Shown here piece after piece: positions 1 to 7,427 of a stretch of DNA of 38,090 nucleotides; positions within the stretch are counted from its first letter, which is position 1; every line of letters begins with the position of its first letter. Source of the stretch: Candidatus Gastranaerophilales bacterium (GTDB lineage Bacteria > Cyanobacteriota > Vampirovibrionia > Gastranaerophilales > Gastranaerophilaceae). The notes below the pieces were generated by a model. It was not told where the DNA came from, did no database searches, and saw only the letters and a list, made by a program, of their open reading frames with translations. Location of the stretch: positions 1 to 38,090 of the forward strand of contig CANPWQ010000014.1 of NCBI GenBank assembly GCA_947584965.1. The letters run 5' to 3'. The translations under genes were made by a program, and so were the position numbers.

Positions 1-74
1 CGGGATGTAGCGCAGCTTGGTAGCGCACCGTGTTCGGGTCGCGGGGGTCGCAAGTTCGAATCTTGTCATCCCGA
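1..74 (+). tRNA. tRNA-Pro (anticodon CGG)
   Basis: A full cloverleaf can be folded. The acceptor arms are CGGGATG (1-7) and CATCCCG (67-73) with discriminator A74. The anticodon stem is 28-32/40-44 around loop TTCGGGT, giving anticodon CGG at 35-37. The T loop is TTCGAAT. CCA is not encoded; a T run follows directly. Because the gene begins at base 1, any promoter lies outside the window. It resembles the tRNA-Pro(GGG) at 6798-6871, and the two share their 3' flank. Confidence 0.95.
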
Positions 75-126
75 TTTTTTAAGGATTTTGCGTAGGCTGG
101 AGCGTAGTGAAATGCCGAAATAACAC
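75..126 (+). repeat. Repeat downstream of tRNA-Pro (copy A)
   Basis: The stretch after the tRNA (T run, AAGGATTTTGCGTAGGC, then GAAATGCCGAA) recurs in inverted orientation directly downstream of the other tRNA-Pro (6741-6797 read on the minus strand). I count about nine differences over roughly 56 positions by eye, including one T-run length change. It may be a tRNA trailer carried along in a duplication, or a dispersed element that sits at tRNA 3' ends. Confidence 0.75.
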
Positions 127-355
127 CGATGTCTTTTAATGTCCGTTTTGAGTCGGAAGTTTTTTGTTCCCTATTCGCCTCTGTTACAAACATAATGCCA
201 ATATCTTTGGTCGGAAACAATATGATTTGCTCTTTTTGAAATCGGTCAAAAACGGACTTTTATTACTCCCAAACGGACTCAAAATTTTTAAGCGGAAAAT
301 CAAGTTATTACTGAAAAGTACTTAAAAAACAAATTATCATTAAATTAAAAAAAAT
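127..355. other. Intergenic stretch with short inverted motif
   Basis: No gene is visible between the tRNA repeat and the stop of the HNH gene. TTTTGAGTCGG near 147-157 is mirrored by CGGACTCAAAA near 283-293 with one mismatch, and AACGGAC occurs again near 252-258. This could be the remains of a small inverted-repeat element. I see no terminator with a clear T tail. Confidence 0.4.
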
Positions 356-1231
356 TTAATATAAGTTACTTTTACCCAAGTTACATTCAGAACACAGTAT
401 TTGCAAATTTTCTATTATTGTTTCTCCACCTTTTGAATAAGGTATTATATGGTCAACATGTAATTCTATATTTATATCTTTTGCAGGAGAACGACCACAT
501 AATACGCACTTAAAATTATCTCGTTTCAATACTTTATATCTCAACCTTAAATTTATATTTCTTGATGTTTTATGCTTAATAATGGCATTAGTCGTTTGTT
601 CTGACTCTTTTGAGATAATATTTTCAATTACGGTTTCTTCTTTATCTTCCATATTCATATAAGTAATAAATTTTTCAAGTGTATTATACCAACTACCATA
701 TTTAGTCACATAAGGCTTTGCTGAACACAATGATAATGGTTGTCGCATATCTTTATAATAAGGTTGTCTTCCTAATTTCTGCCAAACATTCAATAAATTA
801 TCAAATAATTCTTCTTCCGTTAAATTTTTTGATACTTTATAGTACAGATTAGCAGCTTTTAATGCTTTATTCCATGTTTTAAATACTCTTTGAATTCTTC
901 TATGATTATATTTTCCATGTATATCATATTCAGTGGCAGATAAATTAAAAGAATTGAGTTTTTTAGAAACTCTTTGAATATCTTCTATATAATCTTCTAC
1001 CGTTGTATCAGAATAACTGATTTTACTGCAATTCAGGTTTGCCATAGAAAGACATTTTGCCCAATTACCAAATCTCCTTATTAATGATGATGGACTATAT
1101 TTTCCGTACTTTTTATATTCTTCAATGGTTATAACATCTTTATTTAAAATTTTAGCTACAATTTTCAAATCTAAAATATATTCATTATCAGAAATATTTC
1201 TTCTTTTTCTTAGTTCAAATTTCATAGCCAT
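356..1231 (-). CDS. HNH endonuclease with homing-endonuclease-associated repeats
   Basis: The last 65 residues form an HNH nuclease domain: C-x2-C (CVLCGRSP), then ELHVDHIIPYSKGG with the catalytic His-Asp-His block, NLQILC and a C-x2-C pair (CSECN) for zinc. The first 190 residues contain three imperfect repeats of about 55 residues, each with a Y-x-K/H-x-G-K-Y and F-G-x-W or F-K-T-W pattern. This matches the helix-turn-helix repeat found attached to homing and other HNH endonucleases and presumably recognises DNA. The protein is 291 residues, starting M-A-M; M3 is an equally good start. It is the last gene of a three-gene minus-strand set, 10 bases after the 64-residue gene. There is no intron or intein around it, so it may be a free-standing homing nuclease or a defence nuclease. 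Confidence 0.8.
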   Translation of the reverse strand: MAMKFELRKRRNISDNEYILDLKIVAKILNKDVITIEEYKKYGKYSPSSLIRRFGNWAKCLSMANLNCSKISYSDTTVEDYIEDIQRVSKKLNSFNLSATEYDIHGKYNHRRIQRVFKTWNKALKAANLYYKVSKNLTEEELFDNLLNVWQKLGRQPYYKDMRQPLSLCSAKPYVTKYGSWYNTLEKFITYMNMEDKEETVIENIISKESEQTTNAIIKHKTSRNINLRLRYKVLKRDNFKCVLCGRSPAKDINIELHVDHIIPYSKGGETIIENLQILCSECNLGKSNLY

Positions 1232-1241
1232 AATCCTATAA

Positions 1242-1436
1242 TTAATTATTCAAAATACTTTTAGCAATATTTCTTCTGTTTATGTCGTCTTTTAAGTAGG
1301 GAAAAGCTTGTTTTAATAATTCAGACAGAGTGGCTTCTTGCATATTTAATCTGAACTCAAATTTATTTCTTGATTTCGCAATTTTGCAAGCCGTTGTAAA
1401 CATATTCAATAATTCTAAAGCATCTTTATCTGTCAT
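1242..1436 (-). CDS. Small protein overlapping a zeta-like kinase, possible antitoxin
   Basis: This 64-residue helical, charged protein has no motif I recognise and no signal peptide or membrane segment. Its ATG lies inside the end of the upstream kinase gene (11-base overlap, different frame), which suggests translational coupling. Position and size suit a partner of the kinase, for example an antitoxin. In classical epsilon-zeta modules, however, the antitoxin gene comes first, so that role is inference from context only. Confidence 0.6.
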   Translation of the reverse strand: MTDKDALELLNMFTTACKIAKSRNKFEFRLNMQEATLSELLKQAFPYLKDDINRRNIAKSILNN

Positions 1437-2034
1437 TATTTTCTATTTTATCCTTTGCAAATTGGAATATACTTTCAAATTTATTTTGTAATTCTTTATT
1501 TATTATATCATATTTATCTTTTTGTCCAAAAGAAACTATTGAAGGAGCATAATCATATCCGTTATAGAATAATGTCCATTCATCGGTTATATTTTTATAT
1601 TTTGTCCAAAAATTCATTATACTTTTATAATATCTGCGGATTATATCGGCTTCAGCAACATTGTGTCCGCCGTTTTTTACTCTTTGTTTAACTCTTTCAA
1701 TACAAGAAGTACAATTTTGCAAGAAAGAATACACTAAAATGATTTTATAATTTTGTTTTTTTGCTTTTTCTATTATTCTGATAATATTATTGCCCGATAA
1801 TGTTGATTCAACGGCAAAAGACTTATTGTTATTAAAATATTGTTGTAATCTTTTAAAATAAACTTTTCCTGCCGATATTGGAACTTTATCAATAGCATTA
1901 GGCGAAATTTCTTTTGCAATTTCATCAGCATTTAAAAAATCAAGATTTTTTTCTTTAAGTAAAACCTCAGCTAAAGTACTTTTGCCCGAGCCGTTTGCAC
2001 CTGCTATTATGTATAATAATTTCTGATTTTCCAT
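1426..2034 (-). CDS. Zeta-toxin-like P-loop kinase
   Basis: A 202-residue protein with an N-terminal Walker A motif GANGSGKST (about residues 12-20), followed by LNADEIAKE and FAVESTLSG. These three blocks match the zeta toxin/AAA_33 family, which phosphorylates small substrates; classical zeta toxins phosphorylate UDP-N-acetylglucosamine. The E-S-T-L-S-G block corresponds to the substrate-side motif of that family. Many chromosomal members of the family have no proven toxicity. It heads a minus-strand set with the overlapping 64-residue gene and the HNH gene. Confidence is high for fold and family, lower for a toxin role. Confidence 0.8.
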   Translation of the reverse strand: MENQKLLYIIAGANGSGKSTLAEVLLKEKNLDFLNADEIAKEISPNAIDKVPISAGKVYFKRLQQYFNNNKSFAVESTLSGNNIIRIIEKAKKQNYKIILVYSFLQNCTSCIERVKQRVKNGGHNVAEADIIRRYYKSIMNFWTKYKNITDEWTLFYNGYDYAPSIVSFGQKDKYDIINKELQNKFESIFQFAKDKIENNDR

Positions 2035-2148
2035 AGTTGAATTTTATCATAAATGTTGATTATGTACTAATTACTAAGAATAAGATTTAATAGTAATTAT
2101 AGCCTTATCTGGTTCATATCTTGTCATTGCAACATCAAACTAAGTGTT

Positions 2149-2349
2149 CAAAATAATCAAACTGAAAGTTCCGGTACAACCGAAATAGCGAACGACTTTG
2201 CGAAGCAAACAGTGAGCGACTTGAATGTGTGAAGCAATAATCCTTATGGCGTTTAAATTGCTCGCAAGTTCTCACGCTTCGTACAGCTCTAATTTAATTG
2301 TTATATTTTCACACCAATTGCGATTATAACAGGCAGTTTGATTATTTTG
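2149..2349. mobile_element. MITE-like element with 16-base terminal inverted repeats
   Basis: CAAAATAATCAAACTG at 2149-2164 is perfectly mirrored by CAGTTTGATTATTTTG at 2334-2349. The two ends enclose about 170 bases without an ORF, and inside sits the 68-base dispersed repeat (2181-2248). The bases GTT lie just left of the first end and just right of the second, which could be a 3-base target duplication. Size, terminal repeats and lack of coding fit a non-autonomous miniature transposon, but no matching transposase is in the window. Confidence 0.5.
2181..2248 (+). repeat. 68-base dispersed repeat (copy B)
   Basis: This segment, rich in GCGAA and AGCGA motifs, recurs in inverted orientation at 6677-6744 with 66 of 68 positions identical by eye; the differences are T/G near position 45 and C/A near position 63. 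At 6677-6744 the repeat continues into the tRNA-Pro trailer repeat. Here it is isolated inside the 2149-2349 element. Confidence 0.85.
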
Positions 2350-2612
2350 GTTTTTTCCATTTTGAAATTTTATAATTTTTCTAGTTGGTTCTCAATAAAT
2401 CATTATAAGAATGCCTTTAGCAATACATAATCCTGCTTTTTTAGTTTTTTTAATAATTTTAGATTAAATTCTTTTACCAATCTCGCTTATACAAAGTATT
2501 TAATTTTTTTTTGAATTATTAATTGTTAAATTATGTTAAAATTTTAATTTTTTTTCTAAAGTTTCTAATTTTTTTGCCGATATGTTTATATAAAATTAGA
2601 AAGGAGAATTAA
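2350..2612. other. A/T-rich intergenic region upstream of small gene
   Basis: No ORF, hairpin or RNA gene stands out. TATATAAA at about 2587-2594 lies 20 bases before the Shine-Dalgarno of the small gene and could be a -10 box, but no convincing -35 is placed for it. Confidence 0.4.
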
Positions 2613-2795
2613 ATGAATATTAACAGACTTCCCAACATGATACAACTTACTGGTGGCGATGGAGGTGGAAGGGGAAGATTGAATCAAACCTTAAAAAATC
2701 AATCTGACCAGGTTTGTATTAATAAAAGCCTAAACAAAACCCCAACTAAAAATGTAGGCAAAAATAATTCTAATAATATTGACTTAAGAGGTTAA
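2613..2795 (+). CDS. Small orphan protein, 60 residues
   Basis: Support for a real gene comes from its signals: an AGAAAGGAG Shine-Dalgarno 7 bases before ATG, and a strong hairpin terminator starting 11 bases after the stop. The product has a glycine-rich block (LTGGDGGGRGRLNQ, residues 12-25), one cysteine, and an Asn/Lys-rich tail ending in IDLRG. There is no signal peptide or membrane segment. I do not recognise it. A peptide precursor or a small regulatory protein is possible, but nothing in the sequence shows it. It stands alone between a MITE-like element and the QueC-like gene. Confidence 0.65.
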   Translation: MNINRLPNMIQLTGGDGGGRGRLNQTLKNQSDQVCINKSLNKTPTKNVGKNNSNNIDLRG

Positions 2796-2805
2796 AATTT
2801 TTTTT

Positions 2806-2836
2806 AAAGGAGTTAATTTAATATTAACTCCTTTTT
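2806..2836 (+). terminator. Rho-independent terminator after small gene
   Basis: The arms AAAGGAGTTAAT (2806-2817) and ATTAACTCCTTT (2823-2834) form a perfect 12-base stem with a 5-base loop, followed by Ts. The T run before the stem (2798-2805) could give some termination in the other direction. Confidence 0.9.
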
Positions 2837-3028
2837 ATAATTATTTTATTTTTTTGAATTAAATAATAAAAAAACAATAAATGTAATCTTTGAATTTAAT
2901 TAATTGATAAAAAATTGAAATTTTTTGTTAAAATTTAAAATATGTTATTATTGGGATTGGGTTTGACTTCCTTTAATCAATCTACTTATTTAATTATCCT
3001 AGTAGATTTTTAGAATAAGCCACAATTT

Positions 3029-4348
3029 TTATATTTTAAATTTTAAAAATAAAATGGTGTATTTCTTTTTCTTTGAATTATTTATTTTTTGAACACTGTA
3101 TAATTTGCGCAAAATGTTTTTTAAGATTATTTTTTTTCGCTGTTGGTTAAAATCAAATGTAACAAACCAGTTTAACTCCGGATAATCTGTCTGCAAATTT
3201 GGGGAGTTTATAAATTTTTTTTGCATTGACAGCCAATACTTATATGCAAAAAGTGTTGAAAAATTGTCTTGCAGGAATATTTTTTTTAAATCGTTTTGGG
3301 TTTTTTCTTTATCATAAATAAAACCGAATTCATTAGGATCATATCCTTCTATTATAATACCTATAATAGTTCTTAAGCATTTTTCACAAATATTGCAGTT
3401 AGAATTATTATTATTTTGTGATTCCCAGCATACATGAAGATTTATTTTATAATTATGATTTTGAGAGAACTCGCAAATATTATGAATTTTATCTTGCCTT
3501 TGAAATTCATAACCGTCGTGTACAACTTGTGCATCAATAAAACGAATTTCATTGTCTATTTCAGGAACACTGGCTAAGGGCTTTTTTATAATGTCTTTTG
3601 ATGAGTTTGTGGAAGCGAAATAAATAAATCTTGAATGATTAAGATATGCAATTGGTGCGGCATGAGTTATTACACCTAAGCTATGTTGGATTTCATGCCA
3701 CCAGCCTACTTCTCCTCCCCCCCCCCATATATTTCGCAGAGGTTTTATTAACTTCTCAACCCTTCCTGTAATAAATGATTTTAAATTTGTTTTAAAAAAA
3801 ACTGTATTCAAGTTAAAATCTTGTGCGGTTTGATTTACTTTTTGTTTAAAATCTTTAATACTTTCAATATTATTTGCATCAATGTCTGCGCCAAACATTG
3901 TCATAAGAATAGGTTTTTCTTTATAATGGCTTATTAAAGTTTGCCAAGCATCAGCACCCATTGAAAAAAAACTGACAGGCGCTCCAATTTTATCCGAATT
4001 ATTACTTATAACTTTATTTACCGTAATTTTTCCTCTAAACTTGAGCTTTTTCCATATTTTTTTGTAACCTGATTTAATATATTCCAGACGGTCATAAAAC
4101 GTTTTATCCAGTTCATCTACATATAAATTTGCATTACAAATCCATATAATGGGTAATACATTCCCCAATAATGGTATAACAGCAACAGAATCCGGAATTT
4201 CTTCAGTATTAATTTTAGGCTCTGCAATATATTCAATAAAAAATTTATCATTTTCGTTAAAATATTTTGCTAATTCTTTAGAATATTCATATTCATATTT
4301 AATGATATTTTTATTTTTAATTATTTTATTTATTTTAAAATATTTCAT
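3029..4348 (-). CDS. QueC-like PP-loop protein, phase-variable (in frame)
   Basis: A 439-residue protein. SFFSMGADAWQTL (about 125-137) resembles the N-type PP-loop (S-x-G-x-D-S) that binds ATP in QueC and related enzymes. The segment APIAYLNHSRFIYFASTNSS and the cysteine cluster C-N-I-C-E-K-C-L-R-T (about 340) match the QueC-type C-terminal half with its zinc site. The last Ser/Ala of the PP-loop deviates from consensus. Homologous folds make 7-cyano-7-deazaguanine, but this diverged form next to glycan genes probably has another substrate. Codons 208-211 (WGGG) are encoded by a run of ten G on the coding strand (3717-3726); the reading frame is intact. A one-base slip would remove the C-terminal half including the zinc site. 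It is divergent from the GT2/pyruvyltransferase gene at 4453. Confidence 0.65.
   Translation of the reverse strand: MKYFKINKIIKNKNIIKYEYEYSKELAKYFNENDKFFIEYIAEPKINTEEIPDSVAVIPLLGNVLPIIWICNANLYVDELDKTFYDRLEYIKSGYKKIWKKLKFRGKITVNKVISNNSDKIGAPVSFFSMGADAWQTLISHYKEKPILMTMFGADIDANNIESIKDFKQKVNQTAQDFNLNTVFFKTNLKSFITGRVEKLIKPLRNIWGGGGEVGWWHEIQHSLGVITHAAPIAYLNHSRFIYFASTNSSKDIIKKPLASVPEIDNEIRFIDAQVVHDGYEFQRQDKIHNICEFSQNHNYKINLHVCWESQNNNNSNCNICEKCLRTIIGIIIEGYDPNEFGFIYDKEKTQNDLKKIFLQDNFSTLFAYKYWLSMQKKFINSPNLQTDYPELNWFVTFDFNQQRKKIILKNILRKLYSVQKINNSKKKKYTILFLKFKI
3717..3726 (-). repeat. Poly-G(10) tract in the QueC-like gene
   Basis: Ten consecutive C on the plus strand read as ten G in the coding strand. 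With ten, the frame continues through WGGGGEVGWW. With nine or eleven, stop codons follow closely in both alternative frames (TAG or TGA within about 12 codons). Confidence 0.9.
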
Positions 4349-4391
4349 CTGTAATATTCCATTATTTGGTTTAAAAGTAAATATTTGTAAG

Positions 4392-4419
4392 TTGATTAAA
4401 AAATTATTTTTTTTATAAT
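4392..4419 (+). promoter_or_regulatory. Predicted sigma-70 promoter for the 4453 gene
   Basis: TTGATT (4392-4397) and TATAAT (4414-4419) are separated by 16 bases, and the likely start of transcription is about 27 bases before the ATG. A second TATAAT sits at 4425-4430. The intergenic region is divergent with the QueC-like gene. Confidence 0.45.
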
Positions 4420-4452
4420 TAAATTATAATACAAAAAAGAGTTAGTTGTTTA

Positions 4453-6498
4453 ATGTCAAAACCTAAAATATCTGTAATTGTTCCGATACATAATGATGAA
4501 AAATCTTTAAGAGTATGTCTTGACAGCTTATTTAATCAATCTTTTAATGATTTTGAAGTAATATGTGTTGATGATTGCAGTAGTGATTCTTCGGCTGATA
4601 TTCTTGAAGAATTTAAAAATAAGAATTCGAAAATAAATGTCATACATAATTCCAAAAAATTAGGAAATGCGACATCAAAAAACATTGGTCTGGATTTAGC
4701 AAACGGAGATTATTTATTTTTTCTTGATACCTCCAAGTACATGCCAAAATATACGTTAGAAAAATTATATAATAGTATTACACAATCAAACTCTGATATC
4801 GCAGTTTTAAATAAAATTCCGTTAAATAATTACCGTATTTGCTTAGAAAATTTTATAGAAACTATTGTAAAAATTAATATTTTTGAAAAGTTTAAATTGT
4901 ACTCAAAAAGTTTTATTACAAAAAATAGTGTTAAATTTATTCAAGAAGATAATATATATGATGAACAGAACTTTATAATTAAACTATTGTCAAATTTTCC
5001 GAAATTAACATTTATAAATTATATGGAACTTACGGATAGCATACCGGATAATGAAGATAAGCATCGAGTACATAATAAAATCGAAATGAAGGATATGCTA
5101 AATGATGTGTTTGAATATTTATATTCTAAAAATACAAAACCTCAAGCTGAAATTCTTTCCAGATTAATTAAAACTTCTAATTTATATAATAAGTATTTTG
5201 AAAAAAGTATTTTATTCGTTATAAAATATAAATTTTCAAAAGATGAAAAATATATTAAATTATTGGGAGTAGATTTATTTAAACAAAAAATTAAAGGGGC
5301 GGTAAAAGTTTTAAGAATTATCGGAATACCCGTATTAAAAAAATCCGTACCACCTTTGAAAGAAATAAAATTTGAATGTCATAATTCTGACTTAATTAAA
5401 AATTATTTTTGTACTTTAAAAACAGATAATAACAATCAAGATATAGAAAACGAATTAAAACAATTGGGAAAGTTTTATTTCATTCCGATTAATGGCAATT
5501 TAGGCGATTCAGTAATATGTTCATCCGAATATCAATATTTTTCTGCGAAACACTTAGAATATATTGTTTATAATTATAAAAATTCAATCATAACCCCGCA
5601 TTGCATAGTCTTTACGGGGGGGGGGATTTTTAATCGGTTATATACAGAAGTTTATAAAAATATACTTAAAATAGCAGATTCTCCGCTTATGCAAAGATGT
5701 GTTATTCTTCCCTCCAGCATTTATAATTGCGATGATGCAGTTAAAGCGTTTGATGAGCGATTTACCATATTTTGCCGAGAAAGACAAAGTTATGAATATT
5801 GTAAATCATTAAACTCAAAAGCAAAGTTTCTTTTAGCTGATGATATGGTCATAAATGCAGATTTCAGCAATTATAGTGAAAATTTTTATAATCGGCATAA
5901 TTTTGAAAAGTTTTTATCCTGCGGTGATGAATATATTAATTATATAAAAGATAAGATATTTCCTGTTTATCAAAAAGTCTTTTTTAATATATTATCACGT
6001 ATTAAAGACATATCTGACTATAATATCGGATTTATTATAAGAGAAGATGTTGAATCATTAAAACATTTCAATTTAAATGTAAAAACTTTTGATTTATCTG
6101 CTGCGAGCGATGGTTGTTTTGGTGATGAAGCATTATGTTTCATGATATCAAAGCTATTTATATCGGCAATTAACATATTTAATATAATTGTAACCGATAG
6201 ATTACATGTTGCTATTTGTGCTGCTAAACTTAATAAAGAGGTATATTTACTTGATAATTCATATAAGAAAAATTCTTCAATCTATAATTTTTCTTTAAGC
6301 GGATATAAAAATGTTCATTTAGTTTCATTTGATGAAATTGAAACTAATCTAAGCAAATATAAACAAAAAGAAAAACAAATTTCAAATGTGCTTAAAAATT
6401 TTAATGGTAATAAGTTGGAATTTATTTCTTTTAAAGATTTTTTATTGAAATATGGCAGTATTCCTCAAGAACATGATAAGAATAAAAGGTATATTTAA
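4453..6498 (+). CDS. GT2 glycosyltransferase fused to polysaccharide pyruvyl transferase, phase-variable (in frame)
   Basis: This 681-residue protein has two parts. Residues 1-125 are a GT-A family 2 domain: ISVIVPIHNDEKSL, VICVDDCSSDSS, GNATSKNIGL and a YLFFLDTSKY acceptor-side motif. Residues about 340-660 match polysaccharide pyruvyl transferase: INGNLGDSVI, FTGGGIFNR, FCRERQSY, and the TDRLHVAICAAKL...LLDNSY block typical of EpsO/CsaB-type enzymes, which attach ketal pyruvate from phosphoenolpyruvate. The conserved GGG motif (389-391) is encoded by a ten-G run at 5616-5625. A one-base slip there would leave the GT2 domain but delete the pyruvyl transferase core, so switching would change decoration more than chain transfer. 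There is no signal peptide, so it acts in the cytoplasm. The Shine-Dalgarno is weak. Confidence 0.8.
   Translation: MSKPKISVIVPIHNDEKSLRVCLDSLFNQSFNDFEVICVDDCSSDSSADILEEFKNKNSKINVIHNSKKLGNATSKNIGLDLANGDYLFFLDTSKYMPKYTLEKLYNSITQSNSDIAVLNKIPLNNYRICLENFIETIVKINIFEKFKLYSKSFITKNSVKFIQEDNIYDEQNFIIKLLSNFPKLTFINYMELTDSIPDNEDKHRVHNKIEMKDMLNDVFEYLYSKNTKPQAEILSRLIKTSNLYNKYFEKSILFVIKYKFSKDEKYIKLLGVDLFKQKIKGAVKVLRIIGIPVLKKSVPPLKEIKFECHNSDLIKNYFCTLKTDNNNQDIENELKQLGKFYFIPINGNLGDSVICSSEYQYFSAKHLEYIVYNYKNSIITPHCIVFTGGGIFNRLYTEVYKNILKIADSPLMQRCVILPSSIYNCDDAVKAFDERFTIFCRERQSYEYCKSLNSKAKFLLADDMVINADFSNYSENFYNRHNFEKFLSCGDEYINYIKDKIFPVYQKVFFNILSRIKDISDYNIGFIIREDVESLKHFNLNVKTFDLSAASDGCFGDEALCFMISKLFISAINIFNIIVTDRLHVAICAAKLNKEVYLLDNSYKKNSSIYNFSLSGYKNVHLVSFDEIETNLSKYKQKEKQISNVLKNFNGNKLEFISFKDFLLKYGSIPQEHDKNKRYI
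5616..5625 (+). repeat. Poly-G(10) tract in the pyruvyl transferase domain
   Basis: The run starts at the third base of the Thr codon and supplies the three following Gly codons (T-G-G-G). The open frame continues for almost 300 codons downstream, so the ten-G state is ON. Confidence 0.9.
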
Positions 6499-6676
6499 AA
6501 TTGCATATACCTAACTGTTTATAATGATTTCAGCACATTATAAAGAAAGTATTCATGTTAAATTTTTAGCAAAGTTTAAAAATTAAGTTTATAAAATAAA
6601 AAAAAGAGTGGTGGAGGAAGCAGATTTTCAAGGTGTAAGCCGTAGAAAATCACGTAACGCGAATGAGATTAAACAA

Positions 6677-6744
6677 CATAATGATTATTGCTTCACACCT
6701 TCAAGTCGCTCACTGTTTGCTTCGCAAAGTCGTTCGCTATTTCG
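6677..6744 (-). repeat. 68-base dispersed repeat (copy C)
   Basis: Inverted copy of 2181-2248 with two mismatches by eye. It abuts the tRNA-Pro trailer repeat at 6741-6797, so here the two repeats form one continuous unit downstream of the tRNA. Confidence 0.85.
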
Positions 6745-6797
6745 TTGTTACTTCGGCATTTCGCTTCGCTTCTGCCTACGCAAAATCCTTAAAAAAA
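6741..6797 (-). repeat. Repeat downstream of tRNA-Pro(GGG)
   Basis: Read on the minus strand this follows the tRNA directly (T run, AAGGATTTTGCGTAGGC, GAAATGCCGAA) and matches 75-126. The T run may also serve as terminator of the tRNA transcript, though no strong hairpin precedes it. Confidence 0.75.
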
Positions 6798-6871
<74 letters not shown>

Positions 6872-6881
6872 ATTTTATATT

Positions 6882-6990
6882 AATTTCAATTTTTTCGAGC
6901 CTGAAGCGCACTACGTGCTACCTCTCGTCGAACAATACTCAATTGTTCTCCTCGGTAGAGTCAGGCTGCGCTACATCCCGATTTTATATT
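6882..6990 (-). pseudogene. Broken tRNA-Pro fragments with nested hairpins
   Basis: The 29 bases at 6962-6990 repeat 6853-6881 (5' part of tRNA-Pro plus its upstream flank) with a single G/A difference. Between them, AGCCTGA (6898-6904) mirrors TCAGGCT (6961-6967); nested inside are CTACC/GGTAG and GAACAAT/ATTGTTC, plus a short CAC-TAC-GTG hairpin. The segment at 6898-6915 also resembles the tRNA D-arm region in the opposite orientation. No complete cloverleaf exists, so this is tRNA-derived debris or a structured element, not a working tRNA. Confidence 0.6.
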
Positions 6991-7064
6991 CATTTTACAC
7001 CCAAAAAATTATTTTTCAATATACTTATTTAATTCTTACATCACATTTTTCTGTATAGTTTCCG

Positions 7065-7394
7065 TCAGAAAAATTTAAGCTTGATTTTACGTATTCCGGC
7101 AAGTACATTAATAACATCATAATTAGAATTTTTCTTATCTTTTAATACTGATAGTGAATGTCTGATTAATGAATAATTCAGAGCGAATAAATTAACATGA
7201 GCGTCTTTCACAAGGTTATCAACAAAGTTTATACCTGTATAACATAATAAGACCAAAACACCGTTGGGATTGTCCTTTTTAAATTTATTTATTATGGATA
7301 TACAGTCCTTATATGTTTGTTCATAGTCAAATTTATCGATATAATGACGTGATTTATTAACATTATTTAAAAAGTTAAAACCCGTAAATTTTTT
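7065..7394 (-). pseudogene. Remnant of an unidentified gene (C-terminal piece)
   Basis: A frame of 109 codons is open from a stop at 7395-7397 down to a TGA at 7065-7067. It has no ATG; the only possible starts are a TTG (7256, giving 63 residues) or similar. The translation reads like real protein (HYIDKFDYEQTYKDCISI, NPNGVLVLLCYTGINFVD, LKDKKNSNYDVINVLAGI), which suggests the tail of a decayed gene cut off at its 5' side close to ugd. I cannot name the family. It sits between tRNA debris and ugd, a likely rearrangement point. Confidence 0.45.
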
Positions 7395-7427
7395 TTATGA
7401 TACGATAATTTTAGGAAAAAATATAAA

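Noticed and set aside
4149-4418. Plus-strand open frame of 89 codons
   Set aside because: Opposite strand of the QueC-like gene with low-complexity translation and no start signals.
6518-6544. Nine-base inverted repeat TTTATAATG/CATTATAAA after the 4453 gene
   Set aside because: Nearly all A/T, nine-base loop and no T tail; too weak to call a terminator.
6962-6980. A third tRNA-Pro gene
   Set aside because: Only the first 19 bases of the tRNA are present; no anticodon or T arm follows.
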